64,000 nt of DNA from Lepus europaeus (Eukaryota; Chordata; Mammalia; Lagomorpha; Leporidae). Every line of letters starts with the position of its first letter. The stretch's first letter is position 1. The notes under the pieces are model-generated. The model did not search any database and had not been told where the DNA came from. It saw only the letters and a list, made by a program, of their open reading frames with translations. Positions 35,343 through 45,775 of this stretch are shown piece after piece. The stretch spans positions 147,615,701 to 147,679,700 of the forward strand of contig NC_084827.1 of the NCBI RefSeq assembly GCF_033115175.1. The letters run 5' to 3'. The position numbers and the translations under genes are program-made.

Positions 35343-35640
35343 GGGAGGCATCCGGCACAGTGGTCGAGACACTGCTTGGGACACCAGCATCCCATATCGG
35401 AGGGCCTGGGTTTGAGTCTTAGCTCTGCTTCTGATGCCGCTTTCCTGTGAATGAGCAGCCTGGGAGGCGGTGGTGATGGTCCAGCTGGCTGGCTCTCTGC
35501 CAATCACATAGGCGACCTCGACGGAGTTCCAGGCTCCCAGCTTCATTCCTGGCCCAGCCTGCTGCAGGCATCTGAAGACTGAATGAGTTGATGGGGGATG
35601 TCTTTCTTTTTCTGCCCTTTACATAAATAAAAATACATCA
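35343..35640 (+). mobile_element. CSINE, older subfamily
   Basis: Plus-oriented, diverged: gggaggcatccggcacagtg head, ccagcatcccatatcgga, ggttccaggctcc-type body, and ctttacataaataaaaatac tail. Overlapping frames 35048-35503 and 35310-35546 on minus cross the MIR and this SINE and are not genes. Confidence 0.85.
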
Positions 35641-35693
35641 ATGAAAAATTTTAAATGAGAAAAAATAAGCTATCTTCTGAATGGATGTGTGGT

Positions 35694-35762
35694 GGTCTTC
35701 AAAAAGTTCATGAAAAATGACCATTGTCTTTTAATTCCATTTTTCCAAGAGCTTCGGGAGTC
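35694..35762. mobile_element. Short palindromic mariner-like MITE (tentative)
   Basis: About 70 bp with inverted ends: cttcaaaaagttcatgaaaa on the left and ttccaagagcttcgggag on the right, which is its diverged reverse complement. The AAAAAGTTCATG motif is typical of small mariner/Tc1-derived palindromes in mammals. The family name is inferred. Confidence 0.45.
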
Positions 35763-36950
35763 CCCGTGTGTAGCAGGTGCTCAGCGCAGGCTGGTCCCCT
35801 GCCAGTGTTGCAACCCAGCCTGTAAATTCAGGGTCCACTGACTGGCCAGCCTCACACTCTCACCATCCTTTGTGCTCTCTCAATGCCAAGCATGGACTGG
35901 ACTGACTGGTGCAAGCCTCCATCTGATCTCTTCATTCTCCTCAGGTGGCTCAGGCCAGGTCCCTGAGGGTGCCGGGGCCATGCTTGTTGCTTTGTACTTA
36001 GCAGTCTTTGTCACCTTGTCTTGTTTCTGCCCTAGGCGTGGATGCATGGTCTATTCAAAATCACTCATCCTGCCCTTTGGGGTGCAGATCCGCCGCTGGC
36101 CATGCAAGCTTCTGGGATGGTGGAGTGTGTGCAGGAAGATGGGCAAAATACTGCCCTCACCAGCATAAACCTCCCAGAACTCCCCTTTCATTCTCCGGTC
36201 TGCATGGAAGTGTACCCCTCACCCCCAAAGCAAAGCAAAAACAGAACAGGCAGTGTTCCTGGCAGTCCTCTCCTTCAGTTCAGACACAAAATTCTCTCAA
36301 GAGAACAATTCAAGGGACAGGTGTCAGGGTACACCAGGCAATAAGTCATGGCTTCTGTTGGTAACGGAATTCTTTGTTCCCTGGGCCTATTCCTAGAACT
36401 GTTTTTTAAAAAAAATTTAAGAATATCTTGTCCATTACAGTGCATTGCATGCAGGCTTAGGGAGTTAGTTTTTCTTTTTTTGTTTCCTTCCAAAAAGGAA
36501 CAAAAACGTTTGTGCAGCTGTGGGTTTGGGGAGTTAAATGTGGTTCAGGAGCTCCATCTAGTGGCTATCTTTAGGAACTACAGAAGGCTCTATAATGTGA
36601 AGGAAATGGGATTACAGAGCAGCGAACCCCTAGAAATAGAAATTTTTTTCTTTTTAATAGATAATAAAAGGAGACCTCACTCCTGCATCTTATCAAAGTA
36701 GGCTTAGTTGCATATAACTCCTTTCAATCGTTCAATCACATCACCATTTAAAATATTTTTTGAGGCAGCCCCACTGGTATGCTTTCAGGAGTCACTGGAA
36801 GACTCTTGGCAGTCTCCACTTAGAAGGCACAGTCCCAGGAAGTGGTGCCCAGTTCTACCCTTTTATTAAAGAATATTCTGTCACTCAGCCACTGGCGTGA
36901 GCATTGATTAATATAACAGACTCCACGTTCAACAATAAGCAGCTCCATTT
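35763..36950. other. Unique sequence of moderate GC, no exon called
   Basis: No repeat recognised. Three overlapping plus frames of 98-118 codons occur at 35872-36364 and one at 36348-36701, but none shows a known domain and they overlap each other, so I do not call them genes. A CTCF-like motif on minus is at 36551-36567. Confidence 0.45.
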
Positions 36951-37227
36951 AAAAAAAAGATTTTATGTACTTATTTATTTGAAAGGCAGAATGACACAGA
37001 GAGACACAGACAGAAACAGAGACAAGAGAGCAAGCTTCCATCTGGTGCCTCCCTCCCCAAACGCCTGCAAAAGCCAGGGCCAGGAACCCCAGCCAGAACT
37101 CCTACATGGGTGGCAGGGATCCTAGTATTTGAACCACAATCCGCTGTGCCTCAGGCGCATCAGCAGGAAGCTGGATCAGAAGCACAAAGCAGCAGCTTAA
37201 CCCACTGCATTGCAGCACCTACCCCTT
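36951..37227 (-). mobile_element. CSINE
   Basis: Minus-oriented: aaagattttatgtacttatt, ttgaaaggcagaatgacaca, cttccatctggtgcctccct, then a reversed head ending in gcagcacctacccc. Diverged. Confidence 0.87.
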
Positions 37228-37599
37228 GTAATATCACTTTCTAGGCTGTGTCTTTGTACTGCTTGTAAAAGGAAGTAGCCTGCTTAGTTACAAATAGGTC
37301 AAACGCTCTAGTTTCTCCACCAGACAGTGTGGCTAACAAGAGTTATCTCACATCCTTTACATAGGTGACCGGGCTACCGACATCTGGCACTTACCCAGTT
37401 TTGTACTCTGTGCTAAAGGGATGCTATATTCCCCTTCTGCTGCCTGCAAAGGCGCATCAGGGTCTTGGAGAGAATCCCTGGGAGCACTGATCTCTCAAAG
37501 CTAGTAAGCACTCAAAACATGTATGCTGCTCAGCTAACTGGGGGTAAGTGCATAGAACAGAAAGCCAGACAGTCAAAGAAGGGAATCCAAGCCACTGCC

Positions 37600-37700
37600 C
37601 CTTGGGATTTATGAACCTCAGTTTTCTTACCTGTAAAATGGAACTGTGTGAGCATTATACAAGATACTGTGCTGTGAAATTCTTAGTGCAGTGGACAGAT
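37600..37700 (+). repeat. MIR core fragment
   Basis: Core cctcagttttcttacctgta followed by aaatggaactgtgtgagcat. Confidence 0.7.
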
Positions 37701-37824
37701 ACTCACTGAGTCCACATCCATTCTCCCACTCTCTGTCATGCAGGAAGAGAGAAAAATGAAGAGAGAGAGTTGACAGTGGGTAACGACTGAGCTGTAGAAT
37801 GGGAACTAACTGATGCTGTACCTT

Positions 37825-38055
37825 TAAAAGAGCGTAGTGGCTCTAAGTCCAGGCTCTGGAGTTCCCTCTGTGTTCAGATTCTGGATCTGCCACTTCTCGA
37901 GCTCAATGAGGGTCTTGTGCACTTCACAGCTTTCATGCCTCAGGATCCTTGGCTGCAAAGCAGAGATAAGACAGGGATTAAATTGCTGAATACATGCGAA
38001 GTATTTAGAAAAGCGATTAACAGAGCAGTTCTCAATAAACCTTTGGTGTCATTGG
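37825..38055 (+). repeat. MIR SINE, near complete
   Basis: Plus MIR from tccaggctctggagttccct through ggatctgccacttctcgagc and catgcctcaggatccttggc to the 3' end cagttctcaataaacctttg. Confidence 0.8.
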
Positions 38056-38169
38056 TATTGAAAGCAAAATACATCAAAGAGCCTAGAAAAGTGTAGATGA
38101 TTAAACCCATATATTTCTGTTATGAACATGCTCTTTTAAGTCACATACTAATTATTTTACCTGTGTATG

Positions 38170-38430
38170 GTATCAACCAGCACAGGGGGTCGGGGGCGGG
38201 GAAGACATGAGTGGGAAAACCGGTGAAATTTGAAACTCGAGTGTAGTCTAGTTAATAGGATTATATCACTGTTAATTCCCTGGTTTTGATAATTTTGCTG
38301 TGGTTATATAAATAGTAACTTAAAGGCAGGCTAGGTAAAAGGCATGTGGGAGTGCTCTACAATTTTGCCCTTTTTCTGTAAGAAGTCTAAAATTGGTCAA
38401 ATAAAACACTTTAACAATTAAAAAGAAGTG
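38170..38430 (+). mobile_element. L1M 3' end
   Basis: Plus L1 3' terminal region: gtgtagtctagttaatagga, ttaattccctggttttgata, ctgtggttatataaatagta, and the terminal ctgtaagaagtctaaaattg followed by aataaaacac. Confidence 0.8.
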
Positions 38431-39609
38431 AATTTAATCTTACTAGTACATTTAATCAATATATCCAAATTAACATTTACATGTGTAATCAGCATAAAGA
38501 TAATTATTTTAAAGTTTTTAGTTTGAAAATTTAACAATTATTAACATTTTGCCACATTCACTTTAAATGTAGGTATTATATATGTACACGAATATACCAT
38601 TTTTTTCTTGCAAACAGGAGTATCTTGCAAACAGGAATATTAATATCACCAAATGAGGGATTCATAACAATGATCATAGCATGGGGAAACAAGGGTGCAT
38701 TCTTATGTACACGGTATAATTCAGTGAAGTAACATTTATAACTATATATCAAACGGTATGACATCCACATAATTTGTATACTCTCCCTATATTAACTTCC
38801 ACAAATAAAACAAGTAATATTCCACCAGCATAAAACTGATGAGAATAATGTTCTGTACTATTTTTAAAAATCTGGTGCGTATTTTACACTGCACATTTCA
38901 ACTTGGACCAGTCATTCTCCAGGGCACGTGTCTCTTGCCTGCCACCCCAGATGGCACAGGGGCTGGTGCAGCGATGGGCTGTTATCCAGGGGCCCAGCGC
39001 CTCCCTGGCATTTCTCTGGGGTCTCCCAGCTCTAGTCCTGGGCCTTCTACTGTAAACCTTTCAGAACCGGGGAAATGATTAAGTCTGGTGAAGGGGGGTG
39101 GGGGGCGGGCGCCTCAGGTTAACGAGATTCTAGTAACACTGACGGCTGCACTAGGAAAACTGGGTTAATTTACACAAGCATAGCTCTTCTAGGAGAATGA
39201 AGCACTAAGGTAGAGCGGACAGCACCAGTGTCAGGCGGTCCCAGTGGAAGTGACTTCGACACTGCCTTGCACAAGGAGCGCGTTCTTTCCTATCTCGCTT
39301 CTTTTGATTATACGGAAGACGAGGTCTCACTTTGGTGCCCTGATACCTTTAACACCTCCCTAACACCAAGTAAGCTTCCCCCACCCCAACAGTATCTGGC
39401 TAGGGTTTCATGAATTATCTGTTACTATTTTGTCATCACCTTTTACTCACGGCAAACACCAGTGGCTTTCCACTTCATGATTACTATGAAATTGAACTTA
39501 TTTAACCTTTAGATAAAAACTATCTGAACTAAGTTTACTAAAAGTATAAATATGAAGATTCTCCCAGCCCAAGTGGCACTGGGAAATAGCTAAAACCCAA
39601 AGCCACCCA
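38431..39609. other. Unique sequence upstream of the CpG island
   Basis: AT-rich on the left (38431-38850), becoming GC-richer from about 38920. It contains an 18-bp-class tandem duplication (cttgcaaacagga twice, 38608-38637), a G-rich run at 39092-39110, and an open stretch 39201-39366 with a GTAAGC donor-like end, discussed in the findings. No gene is called. Confidence 0.45.
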
Positions 39610-40060
39610 GGACCTTCCAGGAGGTTTGGAAGATGGGGAGACGACCGGGCTCTCCAGAAACCTCCCCGTCACGTCTTTCCCCACAAGGACTGCCCGTCTC
39701 CTCACAGCTCTCTCTCCCTCCGCCGCCGCCGGTCTCTCGGCCCGTCCCCCACATCTTAGCCCTCTGCACCCGGCACGTTTTGCCCTTTCACCTCGCACCC
39801 TCTGGCGTCAGTTCCGGCTCTCCTCACCCACCAATCACGGCTCGTCTCTCAGCTGGCCGTCAGCGGTCGACCAATCCGGGAGCGGCAGCCACCGCCTAGG
39901 GCTTGGCAGCGAGGTCTTCAGCGGAGGACCCCGGACACCTGGACCCTTCCTTCCCGGTGTTGGAATCTCTTTAAGGTAACGTTCGCAATTTCCGGTTCCA
40001 ATTCTGCACAGCTGCAGGGCTGTGAACAGTGACCAGAGGGAACTACTTCCCATGACGCTT
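39610..40060 (+). promoter_or_regulatory. CpG-island promoter-like block with CCAAT boxes and donor
   Basis: In an AT-rich, CpG-poor neighbourhood, 39640-39990 carries about 30 CpG dinucleotides by hand count. Landmarks on plus: a CCG repeat at 39720-39732, CCAAT boxes at 39830-39834 (caccaatcacgg) and 39871-39875 (gaccaatccggg), GC-rich sequence, then a strong donor-like AAG|GTAACG at 39972-39979. At 40040-40056 the sequence aactacttcccatgacgc resembles the ZNF143 ACTACAATTCCC site. There is no TATA box. This fits a broad, possibly bidirectional promoter whose first non-coding exon would end at 39974. No gene is known to me at this place in the CTLA4-ICOS interval. Frames inside (39538-40053, both strands) are by-products of high GC. 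Confidence 0.6.
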
Positions 40061-40199
40061 TTGTTCTTGACGCCCTTGGAGAGGGTGGGTTTTCAAGGTT
40101 TGTGCCATTTTGCCTGTTTTATACATTAATGCGGGAGTACAACGAAATTTTCTAAAATCTGACTTAGGTAATTTACATTCATTTTTTGTTTTATTTTGT

Positions 40200-40464
40200 T
40201 AGGATTTATTTATTTACTTGAGAGGCAGAGTTACAGAGACACAGAGAGTCAGGGAGAGGTCTTCCATCTGCTGGTTTACTCCCCACATGGCTGCAAAGGC
40301 CGGAGCTGGCCCAATCAGAAGCCAGGAGCCAGGAGCCAGGTGGGTGCAGGGGCCCAAGCACTTGGGCCATCTATCGCTTTCCCAGGCTATCAGCAGGCAA
40401 CTGGATGGGAAGTGGAGCAGCTGGGAGTTGAACCGGTGCCCATATGAGTTGCTAGCACTGCAGG
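40200..40464 (-). mobile_element. CSINE, 5' end missing
   Basis: Minus-oriented: aggatttatttatttacttg, cttccatctgctggtttact, body with a CCAGGAG duplication near 40322-40340, and ends at tagcactgcagg before the head terminus. Confidence 0.88.
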
Positions 40465-40924
40465 CTTATGTTCTTGACGGGTTGCTGTTACAGCATTCAA
40501 TTCTGGGTTATTTAGCAAGAACATTGCCGATGTGAGACTCTACATAAACATATCCCATACAGTAATTTTTGCAAACTCTTTTTAAAAAGTAATTATGATT
40601 TCCTTCTCTTCCACCAATGTTCTGGATGGAGTTGGAAAGGAAGGAAAGGTTTAAGGGAGTTTTTCCCACTATCCATTAGTCTAAGAAAACTTGTTTGACC
40701 TCCAACCTGAATGTCGAGCTCGGCATTGTGCTTCATTCGCTCCTCTTTTCCTTTCTCACTCTTCCCATTAGTTGTCGTACTTCTATATTCAGATGGTAAT
40801 GCATAGCCATTAAGGAATAGCTTTAGGTTTTTACTAACTCTTACAGGCAGAACACGAAAAATGCTGAAGTGCTTTTTTAAAAACAGTAAACAACCTCAAC
40901 TGCGTCAAAGCCAAACCCACCAAG

Positions 40925-41115
40925 AAAGCTTAGGCCAAAAACCTCACCACAACACACCCCCAGCTCAGAGCCGCTGACAGCCGGCTGGGGGTGTTGGCTG
41001 GCAAACCACGTAAGGTCACCCTTTCATTCACAAAGGCGGCCCCCGTCTGCTCATTGGCTGAATGCATGGCGTAGGCGGCGGGGTTGAGACGTGCCCTTGA
41101 TGAGTAGCATGAGAA
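40925..41115. promoter_or_regulatory. Second small CpG-rich cluster
   Basis: GC- and CpG-rich patch about 1 kb to the right of the main island. It contains an inverted CCAAT box (ctcattggctga, about 41053), an AAGGTCA nuclear-receptor half-site at about 41012, and GGCGTAGGCGGCGGGG at about 41069-41084. It may be a satellite of the same regulatory unit. No transcription start can be fixed. Confidence 0.4.
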
Positions 41116-41137
41116 GTACAATTTTTCTTCTTCCTTG

Positions 41138-41410
41138 ACAACAACAGCAGCTAATATTTCTTGAGCAAATAAAACAGATTAGGTGCTAGATACGTGCCTC
41201 ACTCGTGTTAACTTAGTTCCTGGGATAAAGTAATGAGGTAGGGGCTGTCACTATCTTCATTTTACAGGATGAGAAGGCTGGGATCTGGGATCATGGTCAA
41301 ATGGAACCATCAGTTGGTAGGGTGGGGAAGCCAGGATGCCAACCCAGAAGGCCTTGCTTTGGCAGCCAGCACTTAACCTCCGCACCAGCCAGCCAACCAG
41401 CCAGCCAGCC
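41138..41410 (-). repeat. MIR SINE, near complete, with (CCAG)n tract
   Basis: Minus MIR: aatatttcttgagcaaataa, tgaggtaggggctgtcacta, cttcattttacaggatgaga, gccaggatgccaacccagaa, and gcacttaacctccgcacca. A small (CCAG/CCAA)n expansion at about 41388-41412 follows and causes the repetitive Gly-Trp-Leu frames. Confidence 0.78.
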
Positions 41411-42140
41411 AGCTTCTTTGAATGAACACTGTTGCTCCCATAAAGTTTGTAGCCAAGCAAGAGTGTGTGAAGGGAATCCAGCATTTCTGTTATGAAACCA
41501 AGTTGTGTTTCGCTGGAAAAATTCCTGGGCACGGAATGTAATAAAAATCACATTTAGGGACGCAGTAACACTTCTAATTTTGTATATTTGAAGGGAAAAC
41601 GCGAGTAAACGATTGTTAAGAGCATGACACCTCAGTAAATCTAGTAAAAATGAGCCGCTCTGGAACTTGAAACTAAAGTGAGATAGAATAAAACAAGTGA
41701 TTCCATTAGTGGCATTTGTTACCTTTGACATTTGGTTTTTGAGGCGGAGACCTTTAAAACCGTAACAATTTGGTTTTGATTTTGAGTTAGTTTTTAATCA
41801 GCGCCAAACGTACCTGATGCTTTTACATTTATTCTAAGGCAGTGGGTTCCCCAGCACGAATTTCAGAAGCGAATCTCATTCCTTTTTAATAATTGCAATA
41901 GAAACAAAGGTATCCAGAGAGCATTTATCCCTAGGGAGAGAAAAATAACTATGCCTGCCTGGGGCTCTTTCTTTGCTTGGCTTTCTGTAGCTGTTGTGAC
42001 TTTCCTTGATCAGACAGGGCAGTGCCTGACAACAAACCGCATAGACTGATCCTTAGCAAGCAAATCCTGCAAATTAAGGTGTCTGAGTTAGGCCAGAGTG
42101 TGGATTCCAAGAGACCCAGCACTCACAGGTAAGGCTATAT
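41411..42140. other. Unique intergenic sequence
   Basis: No recognised gene or repeat. Confidence 0.5.
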
Positions 42141-42151
42141 AAATAGCTTTT

Positions 42152-42337
42152 TTTTTTTTTTTTTTTGTTTTGGTTTTTTTTTTTTTTGTTATTTTTGACA
42201 GGCAGAGTGGACAGTGAGAGAGAGACAGAGAGAAAGGTCTTCCTTTTTGCCGTTGGTTCACCCTCCAATGGCCGCCGCGGTAGCGCGCTGCGGCCGGCGC
42301 ACCGCGCTGTTCCGATGGCAGGAGCCAGGTGCTTATC
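42152..42337 (-). mobile_element. CSINE, young, 5'-truncated
   Basis: Minus-oriented with a long T run (interrupted by GTTTTGG), gacaggcagagtggacagtg and body up to gatggcaggagccaggtgct. The head is missing. Target duplication AAATAGCTTTT at 42141-42151 and 42338-42348. High similarity to the 42986 and 50466 copies suggests recent activity. Confidence 0.93.
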
Positions 42338-42349
42338 AAATAGCTTTTG

Positions 42350-42970
42350 TTGGAGTACTAATACCTAGGACTCAGGAAGGGAATTGACCTCTGCAATCCA
42401 GGGATCTCATTTATTTCATTCATTAAATTTTTTTTACTCTTTTCACATTAGTAAAATTTCCTGGAGACTTTATACCTCTTTGCTGGGTGGTTGGTCCTTG
42501 AATAATATCATTGTGTGAGAAGAGATGACACATTTGTCCTGAAATGCCAAGTTCTTGCTCAAGGCTTTGTCCCAATATTTGGTAGGATAGGAAGTGACCC
42601 CCCAAATGCACCAGTATTTGCTGAGCATTAATTCCCCAAACAGCCAACCAAATAAATGCACTAATTTGCTCAAAATGATGGATCAGATAGCATATAATTA
42701 TGAAAGGGTAGGTAAGAAAATAATCCCCTTACTTTAGAGTTTATATACACCAGTTGTTGCTTCATCTTGCTGATAAAATAGATTGATTTGGTTTTCTTGG
42801 TCCGGTGGAGAGAGAAGGCTTCTTCACTTTTCCTTTAAGAAGAGAAGGCTTTACCTTCGGAAATGGGGAGTGGGTGTATGAACTTGCCAGGGCTTCCCCA
42901 GTAAATTACTGTGGACTGGGTATGAACAACAGAAACTTCTCAGAGTTTGGGAGCCTGGAAATCCAAGATC
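42350..42970. other. Unique intergenic sequence
   Basis: No recognised gene or repeat. Confidence 0.5.
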
Positions 42971-42985
42971 AAGATGTTGTCAGGG

Positions 42986-43344
42986 GGCCGGCGCCGCGGC
43001 TCACTAGGCTAATCCTCCACCTTGCAGCGCTGGCACACCGGGTTCTAGTCCCGGTCGGGGCACCGATCCTGTCCCGGTTGCCCCTCTTCCAGGCCAGCTC
43101 TCTGCTGTGGCCAGGAAGTACAGTGGAGGATGGCCCAGGTCCTTGGGCCCTGCACCCCATGGGAGACCAGGAGAAGCACCTGGCTCCTGCCATCGGATCA
43201 GCGCGGTGCACCGGCCGCAGTGCGCCAGCTGCGGCGGCCATTGGAGGGTGAACCATCGGCAAAAGGAAGACCTTTCTCTCTGTTTCTCTCTCTCACTGTC
43301 CACTCTGCCTGTCAAAAATAAAGAAAAAAAAATTAAAAAAAAAA
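42986..43344 (+). mobile_element. CSINE, young, full length
   Basis: Complete plus copy beginning ggccggcgccgcggctcact with B-box-like ggttctagtcc and an A-rich tail. Perfect 15-bp target duplication AAGATGTTGTCAGGG at 42971-42985 and 43345-43359. The junction is ambiguous by two G. The frames at 42805-43424 are by-products. Confidence 0.96.
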
Positions 43345-43359
43345 AAGATGTTGTCAGGG

Positions 43360-44224
43360 TTGTTTATCCTCTGAGGACCACAGGGGAAGGATCTGTGCCA
43401 GGACCCCTGGCTTTACATGGCTGACTTCTACATCATCACGCAGTTCTACTCCTGTGCGTCTGTGTCCCACCCTTTTGTTATAAGAACACCAGTCTTACTG
43501 GTTGAGCTCACTCCACATGACTTCATTTTACCTTAATTACCTGTTTAAAGGCCCTACTAAATATGGACACATTTTAAGGTACTGGGGGTTACGATGTCAA
43601 CAACTGATCTTTGAGAGACAGAGTCAGCCCAGTGGGTAACCTCATTTCTTCTAGGCGGCTATTCTTTGGGGTGGGACCACTGTCTTGAGTCAGACAGCCT
43701 GGCTCTTCTATCTCGCTCTGTCATCAAAGCTATTTCTTAAGAAAGAATCTGTTTTCAGTCATTAGTACAGCAAAGCTGTTTTTATGTCAGGGAAATTCAC
43801 ATATTATGTCCTCCCTGTGACAGCGTAATGAAAGGTTTTGGTTGCATTTAGAGGAAATTGAGGCATCAGCGCGTAGCTTAGTAGGTAAGGGTCAGTGAAG
43901 TAAAGGCCTTTTCCTGGCTTCACCCCAGAAATAATAATATGGAGCCAGGCACTTACCAAACTCATCTCCTTACAGAATTGGTCCTTGGATCAACTGGGCA
44001 CCGCCTACCCTCCTGGAAGGAAATGGGCGGAAAACTCCAGTAGGGGCAACTGGAAAGTTAATTAAGAGACTGCAGAGGTGTGAACAGGACTAAGAAAAAC
44101 AAGAGATGGAGAAACCTCCCAGGGCAAGCAGCAGCAGGAAATCATGACCAGCGCTGTCTAGGTGTAAAGGTCAAGGGGAGGAGATGAGGGGAGGAGGATT
44201 ACTGTAGAACTGTAGGAGTCGCTG
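43360..44224. other. Unique intergenic sequence
   Basis: No recognised gene or repeat. Confidence 0.5.
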
Positions 44225-44234
44225 CGTGTGTGTG

Positions 44235-44285
<51 letters not shown>

Positions 44286-44290
44286 GAAGG
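44225..44290. repeat. (GT)n then (GA)n microsatellite
   Basis: Short GT run followed by about 20 uninterrupted GA units from about 44236, then GGGAGAGAGAGA. Confidence 0.95.
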
Positions 44291-45394
44291 CATCGATCCC
44301 TTACAGGAGCTGAGGTTTCCAAAGGAGATAGCCCAGGGAGTAAATACTATGGTTCACTTTCCTCCTGCTGTCTCTTAATTTCTGGCCAGAGCTCCCATGG
44401 CTGGAAGGAAACGGAAGGCAGGGGTTGAGGAAGTTAGGGAGGTCCGGTGGTGGAAGGGTCAGCTTCCCAGAGTCCAGAGCAGGGTGGAAAAGGGCTCACT
44501 CCAAGGTTTTCCTTTCTTGTTGAATCTGAGGACCAGAGCACGAACTGTGCCAGGCCTTTGACCAAACTGTTGTTGGAGGAACAGGCTTCCCTCTGGGTTT
44601 AGGAATTCAAAGCAGAGACCTAGATCAAGTGCAATGGGAGAGCAGGATTTATTTAAAGAGCTAGTACACATACAGACTTGAATGTGGGAGTGTCTCCTCT
44701 TGAGGGAAGGGTGGCATCTGCTGCTGCTGTGCCCACAGAAGTTCGGGTTGCCCCTTAATGAGGTAAGGACTGCTGTCCTAATTGAATATACAAGCAGGGC
44801 AGAGCTTGGCTTCGGTGCGAGCGCTGATCTCTGGGATGGTATGGAGGGGTCCCACCTGGAGCTCAGCGCACATGTGGTTAGAATGGCATCTGGGCGGGGA
44901 TGGGGAAGGGAGGTTCAGGTGCATGATGGGAAGTGGCTGTTCCCAGCTGGTGGCATGTTCGATCGACACAGAGGTGGGGCTTTCGGTGGGGCTTGGCTGC
45001 AACTAGGAGACACCTGGAAGTCTCTTAGCTTCTTTTTCCTCACTGCTGCCTGCCTAGCCCATGTCAAAACAATGAGTGCTAATTGCAGTCTCCCATTTTC
45101 TCCTTCCCTACAAATATTTTGGCTGATGGAGGGACTGTGGAAAAGCTTCTGCCGATCACTACGCATTAGTCTAAAAGTTTCCTTATACATCTACCACCAT
45201 GAGTTTTCATACTGTATCGAGCATTTATTTTATCTCCCATGGCAGATAAAGAAAGCGTCTTCCCATCTGTGCAAACTTCTGGCATTTTTGTCTGTGCTAC
45301 GTTACTTTCCCTCTTTTCTGGTAATGGTACCTTGGTTTTTCTTAAGGGACTACTTTTTTGCAACTCTTAGTTCATGTAGTTAAGGTTCACCTTA
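44291..45394. other. Unresolved region with the longest open frame of the window
   Basis: Plus frame 44682-45383, 233 codons, starting ATG in tgaatgtggga. No domain is recognised. It changes from Gly/Arg/Trp-rich in the first half to Leu/Phe/Tyr/Ser-rich in the second, which tracks a base-composition change in the DNA rather than a protein design. There is no splice, Kozak or poly(A) support. The left part (about 44440-44760) has LTR-like features, such as a reversed AATAAA in gatttatttaaagag, but no family fits. Confidence 0.3.
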
Positions 45395-45775
45395 CCTCTG
45401 GCTCCAGGGATGGGCACATGAGCAGGTCCACCCAATCAGGGCTCTGCGTTTCCTTTGCTACAGTGATTGCTGAAAAATAGGAATGAGACCTATAGTGCAG
45501 CTAGGTCTTCAGGTAACGCCAAAAACTCTATTAGTTGTTGTATTTGCAAAGCTGGGAGATTTAAACATAGAAATTCTTGGAAGAAGCTGGTTAAGAATGA
45601 CGCCAACACAGAAAACAGCAAAAAAGATACAAATAAAGAGATTCCTGGATCTCACTGCGCCCAAAGATAAATCCTCTTACACTTATTTTTTAGTTCATGA
45701 GACAATGATTCATTTTCTTTGTTAAGCCAGTTTGGATTTCTGTGACTTAGGATAGAAATTCCCAACTAATACATT
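45395..45775 (+). mobile_element. Old mammalian LTR-like repeat
   Basis: Blocks gggcacatgagcaggtccac, ccaatcagggctctgcg, acgccaacacagaaaacagc and the 3' terminus ttaagccagtttggatttct...cccaactaatac have the order of an ancient mammal-wide LTR. Subfamily uncertain. Confidence 0.55.

Noticed and set aside
35048..35503. 151-codon minus frame
   Set aside because: It crosses two MIR pieces and the head of a CSINE, with no domain.
35872..36701. Cluster of plus frames of 98-118 codons
   Set aside because: They overlap in different frames, lack recognisable domains and have no consistent splice signals.
39538..40053. Arg/Ala/Pro/Ser-rich frames in the CpG block
   Set aside because: High GC lowers stop-codon frequency; both strands are open and neither shows a known protein.
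41297..41731. 144-codon minus frame with Gly-Trp-Leu-Ala repeats
   Set aside because: The repeat comes from a (CCAG)n expansion in a MIR.
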